58,004 nt of DNA from Pelagibacteraceae bacterium AG-325-C10 (GTDB lineage Bacteria > Pseudomonadota > Alphaproteobacteria > Pelagibacterales > Pelagibacteraceae), in NCBI GenBank assembly GCA_003282975.1, contig QBYD01000006.1, positions 1-58,004 on the forward strand. The letters are read 5' to 3'. Below, piece after piece: positions 40,991 through 50,109 of this stretch (its first letter is position 1; every line of letters starts with the position of its first letter). The position numbers and the translations under genes are program-made. Under the pieces are notes generated by a model that saw only the letters and a list, made by a program, of their open reading frames with translations, had not been told where the DNA came from and made no database searches.

Positions 40991-42034
40991 ATGAATAATA
41001 CTAAAATTGTTTGCTCTAATATTTGGAAATTATTCGGTCCAGATGAAAAAAGAATAAAAGATAATTTGGATCCAAATCTAACAACGAAAGAAGTTCAAGA
41101 AAAGACAGGCCATGTTGTGGCTGTAAAAAATGTTAGTTTTTCAATTCAAAAAGGAGAAACTTTTGTTGTTATGGGATTGTCAGGAAGTGGAAAATCTACT
41201 TTAGTAAGATGCATATCTAGATTAATTGAGCCGACTTCTGGTTCTGTAAAAATGGATGATGTAGATGTTACTAAAATGAGTGGAAGTGAATTACTTGACT
41301 TAAGAAGAAATAAAATGAGTATGGTCTTTCAGCATTTTGGTTTATTTCCTCACAGAACAGTTGTAGAAAATATTGCTTACGGTCTTGAAATTAGGGGGAG
41401 TAAAAGACAAGAACGTATAGATAAAGCTATGGAAGTTTTGAAAATGGTTGGACTTGAAGGTTGGCATAACAATTATCCAAGAGAATTATCTGGAGGTATG
41501 CAACAAAGAGTAGGTTTAGCTAGAGCATTAGCTGTAGATCCAGAAATATTAATATTTGATGAGCCTTTTTCTGCACTTGATCCTTTAATAAGAAGAGAGA
41601 TGCAAGATGAATTACTAAAATTACAAGAGAAATTACAAAAAACTATGGTTTTTATTACTCACGATTTTTTAGAAGCAATTAAAATGGGAGACCATATTGC
41701 AATTATGAAAGATGGTGAAGTTTCTCAAGTTGGGACTCCTGAAGAAATAGTTGCAAATCCAAAAGATCAGTATGTAAAAGATTTCTGTGAAGATGTTCCA
41801 AAATATAAAGTTTTAAGCGCAGGAAAAGTTATGCGTGAGGAATGTTGTGAAGAAACTAAAAAATTATATGAAGATAAATCGTCATGCATTCCTGATAATT
41901 CAAAAATTGAGACTTTAATAGACAAGTTAGTTGACTCAGATAAATCATTTCCAGTTATATGTTCTGATACAGGTGATTTATTAGGTGAGATAGATCGTTC
42001 AATAGTTATGAAATCTATGAAATCTGCTAGTTAA
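40991..42034 (+). CDS. proV: Glycine betaine/proline-type ABC transporter ATP-binding protein
   Basis: ATPase of the OpuAA/ProV type (347 aa). I start at the ATG at 40991 rather than the TTG at 40982. Walker A MGLSGSGKST is at 61-70. Signature LSGGMQQR, Walker B ILIFDEPFSALDP and FITHDFLEAI follow. The N-terminal extension of about 40 residues, with IWKLFGP, is usual for ProV. After the ATPase core only one short CBS-like half (SFPVICSDTGDLLGEIDRS) remains, so osmotic gating through CBS pairs may be reduced. It is divergent from its permease, with a palindromic operator candidate between. The 3' end overlaps the convergent EamA gene by 8 bp. Confidence 0.92.
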   Translation: MNNTKIVCSNIWKLFGPDEKRIKDNLDPNLTTKEVQEKTGHVVAVKNVSFSIQKGETFVVMGLSGSGKSTLVRCISRLIEPTSGSVKMDDVDVTKMSGSELLDLRRNKMSMVFQHFGLFPHRTVVENIAYGLEIRGSKRQERIDKAMEVLKMVGLEGWHNNYPRELSGGMQQRVGLARALAVDPEILIFDEPFSALDPLIRREMQDELLKLQEKLQKTMVFITHDFLEAIKMGDHIAIMKDGEVSQVGTPEEIVANPKDQYVKDFCEDVPKYKVLSAGKVMREECCEETKKLYEDKSSCIPDNSKIETLIDKLVDSDKSFPVICSDTGDLLGEIDRSIVMKSMKSAS

Positions 42035-42953
42035 ATTGATTATTACCCTTAATACTTTTTTCTTTAACTTTATCTCTCCAAATAATTATCATACCAGCTA
42101 AAATAATTGCTATCACACCTGGGAAAAGTTGTTGCCACGGAGCTTCTTTGAAAAAAATCCACCCAAGAACAAAAGAAGACGGTATTCCTAAATATTCAAA
42201 TGATGCCATCTTACTAGCAGAGATTAATCTATAAGAATAAATAAATAATATTGCTGCTGTTCCACCAAGAATACCAGTTAGAGTCATTAAAAAGAAATCT
42301 TGAATATTTTTAATTTCTACATGTCCGCTAGTAATAAAAAATAAAATTAAAGCACCCAAGACATTAAAAATTAATGTAAATAATTGTATTTTTGCAGTTG
42401 AGTGACCCTCAGGAATGAATTTTAAAATTATAACAGTCATTGCCCAAGCGATAGCAGTAAGAATTGGATAAATTGAATAAAAGTTAAATATATCACTTGT
42501 AGGCTTCATAATTAATACCACACCCAAAAAACCTAAAAATATTGCAGACCATCTATAAATTCCAATCCTGTCTTTTAAAAAAAAAATTGAAAAAATTACT
42601 ATAAAAAAAGGAGATGAAAAAGTAAGTGTCATTGCTGTTGCAAATTCAAGGTTTATTACCGAAATGAAGACAAAAATATTCATAGCCAAAAAACCTAAGC
42701 CTCTTAAAAAACTTAAAGTGACAAATTTTTTGTTAAGATTTTTAAAAATTGTTAAATGTTCTTTAGTGAATAAAATTAATAAAATTAATGGTATCACTCC
42801 AGCAATATTTCTAAAAACAGCTAGTTGAACAACAGAATATTCGTCTCCAAGAAATTTAATAACAACCATATATAAATCAACACATAAAATTGCCATTAGC
42901 ATTGTAGTTACTGCTAAATAAGTTTTTTTAATATCAATTTTCTCAGATGACAT
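42027..42953 (-). CDS. EamA/DMT-family transporter
   Basis: Ten-helix drug/metabolite transporter (308 aa). Two EamA repeats are seen, with FLGFLGVVLIMKPTSD ending the first and FPGVIAIILAGMIIIWRDK the second. A cytoplasmic basic C-terminus follows. Substrate unknown. It converges on the ProV-type ATPase and is divergent (46 bp) from the iron-type alcohol dehydrogenase gene. Confidence 0.9.
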   Translation of the reverse strand: MSSEKIDIKKTYLAVTTMLMAILCVDLYMVVIKFLGDEYSVVQLAVFRNIAGVIPLILLILFTKEHLTIFKNLNKKFVTLSFLRGLGFLAMNIFVFISVINLEFATAMTLTFSSPFFIVIFSIFFLKDRIGIYRWSAIFLGFLGVVLIMKPTSDIFNFYSIYPILTAIAWAMTVIILKFIPEGHSTAKIQLFTLIFNVLGALILFFITSGHVEIKNIQDFFLMTLTGILGGTAAILFIYSYRLISASKMASFEYLGIPSSFVLGWIFFKEAPWQQLFPGVIAIILAGMIIIWRDKVKEKSIKGNNQFN

Positions 42954-42999
42954 TTTCGTGTATTAATTTTTTCAAAATTGTATAAACCTTACAAATAAA

Positions 43000-44190
43000 A
43001 TGAATAATTTTAAACTAAATGAATCTGATATCTTATCTAACCAAGATTGGACTTTTCCAACTAATACAGCTTATGGTCCAGGAAGATTTAAAGAAATTGG
43101 TGACCAGTGTAACAAATTTGGAATAAAAAATCCTTTAATAGTTACTGATAAAGGAAGTACTGAGCTTTACTTTATTAAAGAATTAAAAGAACTTTTATTA
43201 AAAGCTAATATAAAATCAGATCTTTTTTTTGATATATCTCCTAATCCAAGAGAAGATGAAGTGTCAGTTGGATGTAAAAAATATAAAGATGGGAGCCATG
43301 ATGCAATCATTGCAATTGGTGGAGGAAGTGCAATGGATGGAGGTAAATTAATATGTCTTACTGCTAATAATGATATACCACTTAGAGATTTTGAATTTGA
43401 ATTAACTCCTCCCAAGATAAGTAAAGATAACCCTTTTCCAAAAATAATAACTATTCCTACAACTGCAGGAACAGGAGCAGAAACTGAAATTACAGCTATG
43501 GTTACTTATTTAAAAGAAGGAATGAAATTTTGTATGTGGCATCCAGATGCTAGACCAGTTTTAGCTTTAGTTGATCCAGAATTAACTTTAGGATTACCTC
43601 CCTCTCTAACCGCGTGGACAGGAGTAGATGCAATGGTTCATGCAATTGAGGGTTATTGTGTTCCTGGATTTAACCCTTTATGTGATGGATCTGCTATAGA
43701 AAGTTTATCCTTAATTTCAAAATCACTTTATCTTGCAGTTGAAGAACCTAAAAATTTAGTAGCTAGAGGTGGTATGCATGTTGGCTCTTATTTAGGTGGA
43801 GTAGCTTTCCTTAAAGGATTAGGTTTAGTTCATGCAATATCACATATGGTAGGAGCCGAATTCAATACACAACATGGTTTAACTAATGCAATTATATTAC
43901 CAGTAGTACTTAGGTATAATTTATCAGGCATGGATGAAAAAGTTAAACGTATGTCAGAAGCCATGCAATTTGAAGATCATTCAATTGAAGCATTTATTAC
44001 TAATATAGAAAAGATGCTCGACAGACTAAATATTCCAAAAAGTTTAAGTGAAATAGGAGTACCAGAAGACTGTGTTGAAAGAATTGCAAAAAAAGCAATG
44101 AAAGATCAAGCATATGCAACAAATCCAAAAATTGCAACTTTAGAAGAAGTTAAAGAAATGACACTAGCATCGATAAAAAAAGCTCGATAA
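43000..44190 (+). CDS. Iron-containing alcohol dehydrogenase
   Basis: Group III metal-dependent alcohol dehydrogenase (396 aa). The NAD-binding GGGSAMDGGK is at about 107-116 and TTAGTGAETE near 150. The metal ligands are Asp and His in GVDAMVHAIE, then His in GLVHAISH and HGLTNA. It oxidises a primary alcohol or reduces an aldehyde. This family includes DddB, which handles 3-hydroxypropionate-type products of DMSP, and the DddQ-like lyase lies 5 kb downstream; the link is only suggestive. Twelve bp separate it from the amidase. Confidence 0.9.
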   Translation: MNNFKLNESDILSNQDWTFPTNTAYGPGRFKEIGDQCNKFGIKNPLIVTDKGSTELYFIKELKELLLKANIKSDLFFDISPNPREDEVSVGCKKYKDGSHDAIIAIGGGSAMDGGKLICLTANNDIPLRDFEFELTPPKISKDNPFPKIITIPTTAGTGAETEITAMVTYLKEGMKFCMWHPDARPVLALVDPELTLGLPPSLTAWTGVDAMVHAIEGYCVPGFNPLCDGSAIESLSLISKSLYLAVEEPKNLVARGGMHVGSYLGGVAFLKGLGLVHAISHMVGAEFNTQHGLTNAIILPVVLRYNLSGMDEKVKRMSEAMQFEDHSIEAFITNIEKMLDRLNIPKSLSEIGVPEDCVERIAKKAMKDQAYATNPKIATLEEVKEMTLASIKKAR

Positions 44191-44202
44191 AAGTTTCATT
44201 GA

Positions 44203-45627
44203 ATGTTTGAGAATAAATCTATTTTAGAAATAATTTCATTAGTACAATCTAAGGAAGTTTTAGTAAAAGAAGTAGTAGAGTTTTATCTGCAACGAATAAA
44301 AAACTATAATCCTAAATTAAATGCGATTGTCTTACTAAAAGAGGAAGAAAGAATATTAGATGAGGCAAATTTAAAAGATCAAGATATTAATAAGTCTAAA
44401 CCTTTAATTGGATTACCTTTAGCTTGCAAAGATCTTTTTGATATTGAGGGAATGCCATCGACCTATGGTTTTCCAAATTTTAAAAATAATATTGCAAAAA
44501 AAAATTCATTAATTGTTGATCGTTTAAAAAATAATGGTGCAATCATAATTGGTAAAACTAATACTGCTGAATTGGGGGTAGGAGGACACACCACTAACAG
44601 ACTCTTTGGACCAACATCAAATCCTTATGATTTAAATAAATCTGCAGCAGGATCCAGTGGTGGAGCTGGTTCAGCCGTTGCCGCAGAACTTTTACCTTTC
44701 GCTGATGGCACCGATATGATGGGATCATGTAGGGCACCTGCGGCTTTTGCAAATATTTATGGATATAGACCTACTACAGGATTAATTCCAACTGATAGGT
44801 CTAATGAGAAAAATATAAATAATTTTCCAATTTTAACTTCACCTGGATGTTTTGCAAAAAATCCACAAGATATGGCCATATTATTAGATTGTATAATAGG
44901 TAGTGACCCTTTAGATCCTTTGTCTATTGATATCAATGGTTCATTCAAAGAGAATGAATTAACAGACAAACAATTTTCAAATATTAAAATTGGTTGGTTA
45001 AAAGATATGAACAATAATTATATGTTTGAAAATGGAATAATTGACATATGTGAAACAAGATTAAAAGAATTAGAAAATCATAATATATTTATAGAGACTT
45101 TGAAAACAAATATTAATTCCTCAGAAATGTGGGATAGCTGGACTACACTTAGAGCCAAAAGTATTTTTGATGATACCGAAAGCATGCAAATAAGAAATAT
45201 AGAGGAGATGACTTTTCAAGCTATTTGGGAATATAAAAAAGGTGAAAATATTAAAGATGATGAAATTGATAAAGCACTAAAGCAAAAAAATAATTGTTTA
45301 AAAGAAGTGGATGATATTTTTAAAGAGTATGATTTTTTAGTTTTACCTTCTGCTCAAGTTTTTCCATTTGATAAAAATTTACAATTTCCAAAAAAGATAA
45401 ATAATTATGAATTAGATACGTATCATAGATGGATAGAGGTTTTTATAATGTCTAGTTTATTAGACTTACCAACAATAACAGTACCAGTTGGTTTTAATGA
45501 AAATGGAATGCCAATGGGTATGCAAATTATAGCTAAAAAATATGATGATTTAAGATTATTTGCATTCACAAAAAAATATGAGGAGATATTTAATTGTAGT
45601 AAAATTAAACCAAATTTTATTAATTAA
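44203..45627 (+). CDS. Amidase signature family enzyme
   Basis: Ser-Ser-Lys amidase (474 aa). The catalytic Lys is in LACKDLFD (about 71), the cis-Ser in AAGSSGGAGSAVAA (about 147-160) and the nucleophilic Ser in GTDMMGSCRAPAAF, where MM replaces the more common TGG. It hydrolyses an amide, possibly a short-chain or ureido compound. It lies between an alcohol dehydrogenase and an EamA transporter in a rightward run of four genes with gaps of 2-32 bp. GatA is excluded because no GatB/C partners and no tRNA-dependent context are present. Confidence 0.88.
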   Translation: MFENKSILEIISLVQSKEVLVKEVVEFYLQRIKNYNPKLNAIVLLKEEERILDEANLKDQDINKSKPLIGLPLACKDLFDIEGMPSTYGFPNFKNNIAKKNSLIVDRLKNNGAIIIGKTNTAELGVGGHTTNRLFGPTSNPYDLNKSAAGSSGGAGSAVAAELLPFADGTDMMGSCRAPAAFANIYGYRPTTGLIPTDRSNEKNINNFPILTSPGCFAKNPQDMAILLDCIIGSDPLDPLSIDINGSFKENELTDKQFSNIKIGWLKDMNNNYMFENGIIDICETRLKELENHNIFIETLKTNINSSEMWDSWTTLRAKSIFDDTESMQIRNIEEMTFQAIWEYKKGENIKDDEIDKALKQKNNCLKEVDDIFKEYDFLVLPSAQVFPFDKNLQFPKKINNYELDTYHRWIEVFIMSSLLDLPTITVPVGFNENGMPMGMQIIAKKYDDLRLFAFTKKYEEIFNCSKIKPNFIN

Positions 45628-45629
45628 TC

Positions 45630-46517
45630 ATGAGACACCCACATCATTTCAAAATAGCATTTGCACTAGCAGTTTCAGCTGGTGCTTGGGGTATTTATTG
45701 GTTGCCTCAAAGAATTTTAGAAGAGGGTGGTCTTACAGGAGGTTGGGGTACAATTGCACAAATGATAATTGGTGTATTAATTTTATCACCAATTTCAATT
45801 TGGAGAAAATTTAAGGGAAGATCGTCAGGTCTTGAATTGCCACTTACTGGACTTTTAATTGGAGGCGGCTTTATCTGTTATGCATTAAGCTTTCTTTTAA
45901 CAGATGTTGTTCGTGCATTAATACTTTTTTATATGACACCAATTTGGACTACAATTTTTGAAATTTTATTTTTAAAAAAAAGACCTGGTATTGAAAGAGT
46001 ACTAACTTTACTTTTAGCCCTAGGAGGATTGTGGATAGTTTTCAGTAAACAAACAGTTTTTCCATTGCCAGAAAATTCTGGAGATTGGTTGGCATTAGCT
46101 GGAGGGGCTATATTTGCTGGTGGATTGATAAGACTTGAACTAATTAAAACTGATGGTGTGTTTCCGTTAATTTTTTCATTCTTTTTTTATGGAGCAATAT
46201 TTAATGTTTTTGCAGGTTTTGCTTTAACTGAACACCTTGGCCCAACGCCATCAATACAATCATTTATTTCAATGGCATATTTTTTATTAATTATTTCTGT
46301 TTTTTATTTTATTCCAACAGGAATAGTTATTCTTTGGTCTCCAAGTCAACTGGGAGCAGGTTTGTGTTCTATACTTTTTCTTTCAGAAATAATTGTAGGC
46401 GTTATAAGTTCTAGTATTCTTACAAATGAGCCTTTTGGTTGGAGGGAAGTTGTTGGTAGTTCAATGATAGTTGTTGGAGGAATTCTAGCTGTTGTGTTAG
46501 CTTCAAAAAAAAATTGA
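45630..46517 (+). CDS. EamA/DMT-family transporter
   Basis: Ten-helix transporter (295 aa) with EamA repeats: FYMTPIWTTIFEILFLKKRPG and a closing GSSMIVVGGILAVVLASKKN. The region LSEIIVGVISSSILTNEPF is the usual second-repeat exit. It begins 2 bp after the amidase stop, so it is in the same transcript and may carry the amide substrate or the products. Substrate unknown. Confidence 0.9.
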   Translation: MRHPHHFKIAFALAVSAGAWGIYWLPQRILEEGGLTGGWGTIAQMIIGVLILSPISIWRKFKGRSSGLELPLTGLLIGGGFICYALSFLLTDVVRALILFYMTPIWTTIFEILFLKKRPGIERVLTLLLALGGLWIVFSKQTVFPLPENSGDWLALAGGAIFAGGLIRLELIKTDGVFPLIFSFFFYGAIFNVFAGFALTEHLGPTPSIQSFISMAYFLLIISVFYFIPTGIVILWSPSQLGAGLCSILFLSEIIVGVISSSILTNEPFGWREVVGSSMIVVGGILAVVLASKKN

Positions 46518-46549
46518 TTACTTAGAATATTTTAGGATATAACAATAAG

Positions 46550-47410
46550 ATGAATTCAGATAAAATAAGCGTTAGACGTAGTTTTATTTTCACACCAGGA
46601 CTTAATCCAGATATGTTTCCAAAAGCTATTGCTTCAGGTGCAGACATGGTTTGTATTGAATTAGAGGACGGAATAGCAATTAAAGATAAAGATGAAGCTC
46701 GAAAAAATACAATTGAAGCTCTTAAAACTCTTGAAGTAAAGAGTGATGTGGAGTTAGTTGTTAGGGTTAATTGTCAACGAACTAAGTTTGGTCTATTAGA
46801 TTTAGAAGCTTTCATCTCAAGTAAATTAAAAGTTAAAGCGATAATGCTGCCTAAAGTTAAAACTCCAGATGAGATAAAATTTATAGATGATCTTTTGACT
46901 GATTGTAATTTAGATACCGATCTTCATGTGATAATGGAAACAAATCAAGCACTTCAAAACATATATGAAATTGCTCACTCAAGTAAAAGAATAGTGGCTC
47001 TTTATTTTGGCGGGGTCGACATGGCTGCAGAACTAAGGGTTCCAAATAGTTATGAGAATTTGCTGTATGCAAGATCTAAATTAGTTCATGCAGGAGCTAG
47101 TGTTGGAATTGATGTTATAGATGTGCCTTATTTAGATTTAGAAGATATGGATGGAATGAAAAAAGAGGCTGAGCTTGTTAGAGACTTAGGTTTTACTGGA
47201 AAAGGGTCCATTCATCCAAAACAAATAAATATTTTAAATGAAATTTTTACTCCTTCTAAAGAAGAAATTAATAAAGCTAAAAAAATTGTAGATCAATTCA
47301 GTGAGTCTGACACAGGTTTGGTTGTAATAGATGGTAAACTTATTGAAAAACCTGTGCTTCGAGAGATGCAAAGAAAAATATTAATAGCTGATAAAATTAA
47401 TCAAAGTTAA
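46550..47410 (+). CDS. HpcH/HpaI aldolase / CitE-like lyase
   Basis: A 286-aa TIM-barrel of the citrate lyase beta / malyl-CoA lyase group. The N-terminal RSFIFTPGLNPDMFPKAIASGAD and IELEDGIAIKDKDEAR (metal-binding Glu/Asp) are characteristic. VRVNCQRT holds the substrate Arg, and KGSIHPKQI lies near the C-terminus. It cleaves or forms a 3-hydroxyacyl-CoA such as malyl-, citramalyl- or beta-methylmalyl-CoA. It is the last gene of the run starting at 43000 and converges (2-bp gap) on the beta-lactamase-fold gene. Confidence 0.88.
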   Translation: MNSDKISVRRSFIFTPGLNPDMFPKAIASGADMVCIELEDGIAIKDKDEARKNTIEALKTLEVKSDVELVVRVNCQRTKFGLLDLEAFISSKLKVKAIMLPKVKTPDEIKFIDDLLTDCNLDTDLHVIMETNQALQNIYEIAHSSKRIVALYFGGVDMAAELRVPNSYENLLYARSKLVHAGASVGIDVIDVPYLDLEDMDGMKKEAELVRDLGFTGKGSIHPKQINILNEIFTPSKEEINKAKKIVDQFSESDTGLVVIDGKLIEKPVLREMQRKILIADKINQS

Positions 47411-47412
47411 TT

Positions 47413-48576
47413 TTAAAAATTGCTATTAACTATTTCATCCAACATATTAATCATATCTCTTTTATAATTTTCATCAGTTCCAGAGTCTGTTTCAATTACA
47501 GAAAAGTATGAGGCCACTATTCCATTTTTTAAATTTATTGCTAAAAATTGACCTCCAAGACCTGAATGTCCAATCCAATCTCCACATTTCATTGTAGAGT
47601 TCGAATAGTACAAATATTTATTTGGAGATAATTCCATATATTTAGTTCCTTTATTTTTTAGTGTTTCATCAAAAAAATTTTCTGAACCAACTTTTCTTTT
47701 TCCAACACCATGACCTTTTCTTGAAAATAAAAGACCATATCTTAAAAAGTCTCTAGAAATTAAACATCCACCACCAGATATCCAGGGCATACTAAATCTA
47801 TCAGTGCCAATATAAAGAGCATCCTCTAATCCTGCTGCTTCCACTGCTTCCAAAACCCACTGACTTAGTTTTTTTCCACTTACTTTTTCTATTAAAACAC
47901 CAATTACATCTGTATTTGCAGATTTATAATGAGATAAATCTGTTGAATTTTTTAAATCTTTATCTTCGTTAGACTCAATTGTATTTAAAAATTCCTCTTG
48001 TCCCATTTTTTCTTCTAAGTTAGATGGTAATCTCCATCCACAAACTGGTTCATGTAAAAATGATGAAGTGTAAGGGTCGGTATAATCTTCACTATATGAG
48101 TTTTCTAAATTCATGTCTAAAACCTCTTGAACTGTAGCTGATGCATAACCAGTTCCAATCTCTGGAAGATAATCAGAAATTTTTTTGTCTAATTCTATTA
48201 ATTTTTTTTCGACAAGTTCTCCAACAAATAAATTAACAAACATTTTAGTGATGGACATTATTGTTTGAGGAGTTTTATCAGTAAAATCATCCGCATATTC
48301 TTCAAAAAGTAAATCCTGATCTTTACCAACTAATAATGAACAAAAGTATTTATGATTAAGCATTTTTTGTACAGCTGGAATATTTTTAATTTTTTGATTG
48401 TAATTCTTTTTTAATTTTAAAACTAAATCAGATCGATACAATAAACCGTACCTATTTATTTTATGTAAATTTCGATAACCATCTCTTCGTGTTTCTGGTA
48501 AATACCATTTTGGCTTGTTATCTCTTATGATTGTAAGACTTGGATTTAGTTCTTCTTTTAAATCTTTGTAAGACAT
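47413..48576 (-). CDS. Serine beta-lactamase/class C-like hydrolase
   Basis: A 387-aa protein of the beta-lactamase (PBP-like esterase) family with nucleophile Ser108 and Lys111 in MSITKM. There is a Tyr-x-Ser-x-Asn stretch (HYKSANTD) in the place of the YxN motif, and HSGLGGQ near the C-terminus stands in for the KTG box. It has no signal peptide, so it is cytosolic and more likely an esterase, amidase or lactone hydrolase than an antibiotic-resistance enzyme. It is 1 bp downstream of the DddQ-like gene on the same strand and ends this leftward operon. Confidence 0.86.
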   Translation of the reverse strand: MSYKDLKEELNPSLTIIRDNKPKWYLPETRRDGYRNLHKINRYGLLYRSDLVLKLKKNYNQKIKNIPAVQKMLNHKYFCSLLVGKDQDLLFEEYADDFTDKTPQTIMSITKMFVNLFVGELVEKKLIELDKKISDYLPEIGTGYASATVQEVLDMNLENSYSEDYTDPYTSSFLHEPVCGWRLPSNLEEKMGQEEFLNTIESNEDKDLKNSTDLSHYKSANTDVIGVLIEKVSGKKLSQWVLEAVEAAGLEDALYIGTDRFSMPWISGGGCLISRDFLRYGLLFSRKGHGVGKRKVGSENFFDETLKNKGTKYMELSPNKYLYYSNSTMKCGDWIGHSGLGGQFLAINLKNGIVASYFSVIETDSGTDENYKRDMINMLDEIVNSNF

Positions 48577-48577
48577 T

Positions 48578-49180
48578 TTAAAGTCCTTTAGGATCTACTA
48601 TTTTCGATACATTTTCAAATTTATTTTTCCAAATCACAAAAGATAAAATCTTTTTATTTGTAGTGGTAATTCTATGTGGTTGGTAGCTTTTGTGAAAACA
48701 AGTATCCTCAGGCTTTAAAATTACTGGAGCCTCATTTCCTTTTTCAAATTTTGCTTCACCTGAAACTATAAAGTAAAGTTCCTCTGCTTCATGATTATGC
48801 CAAGGATAATGAGAGTTCATATCTAAAAAATTTACATATAATGCCATATCTGTTGTTTCAAAATGACCAGTAGGTCCAATGAGTTCAAAAAAACCGTATT
48901 TATTTAAAAATTCTTTACCTACTTCATTTTCATTATATCCATTATCCCAACTTACAAATGGTGACAAATTTGAAATTAAATTATGTAATTTTTCGAATTT
49001 ATGATTGTCTTCTAATTTCCAATCCAAAAGTATATTTGTAACATTTATTTTGTTATTGCATTTTTTTTTTAAAACTAATTTTTTTGGAAAATTTACAAAA
49101 TCAGATAATTTTTTATTTATAGACCATATCTTTTCAATTTCATTTATAGTCTGATTAAATAAATCTATCTTATTATGCAT
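48578..49180 (-). CDS. dddQ: Cupin DMSP lyase, DddQ-like
   Basis: A 200-aa cupin matching the size and signature of DddQ, which splits dimethylsulfoniopropionate into dimethyl sulfide and acrylate. YPWHNHEAEELYFIVSGEA supplies His128, His130, Glu134 and Tyr136, and FHKSYQPHRI supplies His163/His169. The spacing His-x3-Glu-x-Tyr, then His at +39, reproduces the metal ligands and catalytic Tyr I recall for Ruegeria DddQ. The N-terminal ~100 residues are helical, as in DddQ. Some SAR11 strains are known to carry DddQ homologues. Other cupins share part of this motif, so activity is inferred. It overlaps the upstream methyltransferase gene by 8 bp. Confidence 0.75.
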   Translation of the reverse strand: MHNKIDLFNQTINEIEKIWSINKKLSDFVNFPKKLVLKKKCNNKINVTNILLDWKLEDNHKFEKLHNLISNLSPFVSWDNGYNENEVGKEFLNKYGFFELIGPTGHFETTDMALYVNFLDMNSHYPWHNHEAEELYFIVSGEAKFEKGNEAPVILKPEDTCFHKSYQPHRITTTNKKILSFVIWKNKFENVSKIVDPKGL

Positions 49181-50102
49181 TTTGATTTTTTTTCAAAATA
49201 GAAATTGCCTTAATTTCTTCAACTCCAACGCCGCAACAACCACCTACAATATTTACACCATCTTTGACCCATGATCTTGCATTTTCTAAATATTCACTAG
49301 GAGTAATATTATCGATAAATTTCCAGTTAGGTTTTTCATAATGACCCCTATTAGGATATGCGCCCAATACACCATTAAAATTATTTCTAGCTATTTTTAT
49401 TGCTTCACCCGTTACTTTAATATCTGAATGAGCAACCAATATCGGCCCATTATGTATTTTACTGAAATTATTTATTGATAATTCAAAGTCTTCATAAACA
49501 TTTGTATCAGTGTGCAAAGTATCATTATAACCAAGCATTACTTTATTTGTTTGATCATCAATTACACAAGATATTGATAACCATACTGGCAACTTTGTTT
49601 CTTTTGTGCTTTCAACAATTGTCTCAACTATATCGGCTTGTGATGACATGGCTTCCAATATAATTAAATCTACTCCTTCGCCTGATAAAATATTTAATTG
49701 TTCCTTAAACCCAGGTACCATAGCTTCAACTCCATATTTATATAAGCTTCCAAATGTTGAAACACTTCCTGCAATAGCAACCTTTTTGTTAGAATTTTTA
49801 GCTGCTTCTTTAGCTAGTTGAACACTTTTTTTATTAAATTCATTTATTTGATCTTTAAAACCATATTGCTTCATAGCAATAGGAGTAGTTGCATAAGTGT
49901 TTGTGGTGATTATATCAGCTCCAGCTAATATATAATCCTCGTGTACTTTTTTAACTAAATCTGGACTTTCTACAGAGCAGGTGCCACACCATAAATCTTT
50001 ATGCATTTTTGCTCCTTTTTTTTCAAGCTCAGCACCTATTGCTCCATCTAAGATTATAGTATCGTTATTTTCTAACCTTTGCTTAATTGAATTATATGCC
50101 AT
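49173..50102 (-). CDS. Homocysteine S-methyltransferase family protein with altered zinc site
   Basis: A 309-aa TIM-barrel of the MmuM/BHMT family, which moves a methyl group from a sulfonium or betaine donor to homocysteine. LDGAIGAELEKKG begins the barrel, and GGCCGVG holds Cys289/Cys290. The third zinc ligand, normally the Cys of an (I/V)NC(S/T) strand, is replaced by His225 (VAHS). Homocysteine binding needs a zinc-thiolate centre, so this may be a 2-Cys/1-His site or a changed reaction. It overlaps the DddQ-like gene by 8 bp, suggesting that DMSP or a DMSP-derived compound is the methyl donor. Confidence 0.8.
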   Translation of the reverse strand: MAYNSIKQRLENNDTIILDGAIGAELEKKGAKMHKDLWCGTCSVESPDLVKKVHEDYILAGADIITTNTYATTPIAMKQYGFKDQINEFNKKSVQLAKEAAKNSNKKVAIAGSVSTFGSLYKYGVEAMVPGFKEQLNILSGEGVDLIILEAMSSQADIVETIVESTKETKLPVWLSISCVIDDQTNKVMLGYNDTLHTDTNVYEDFELSINNFSKIHNGPILVAHSDIKVTGEAIKIARNNFNGVLGAYPNRGHYEKPNWKFIDNITPSEYLENARSWVKDGVNIVGGCCGVGVEEIKAISILKKNQNA

Positions 50103-50109
50103 TCTTTAA

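Noticed and set aside
47413-48576. Antibiotic-resistance beta-lactamase
   Set aside because: There is no signal peptide, the KTG and YxN boxes are altered, and it lies in a catabolic operon; a cytosolic esterase or amidase fits better.
50103-50109. SAM-responsive riboswitch before the homocysteine methyltransferase-family gene, as known for SAR11 methionine genes
   Set aside because: Only 7 bp separate it from the VOC gene upstream, which leaves no room for an aptamer.
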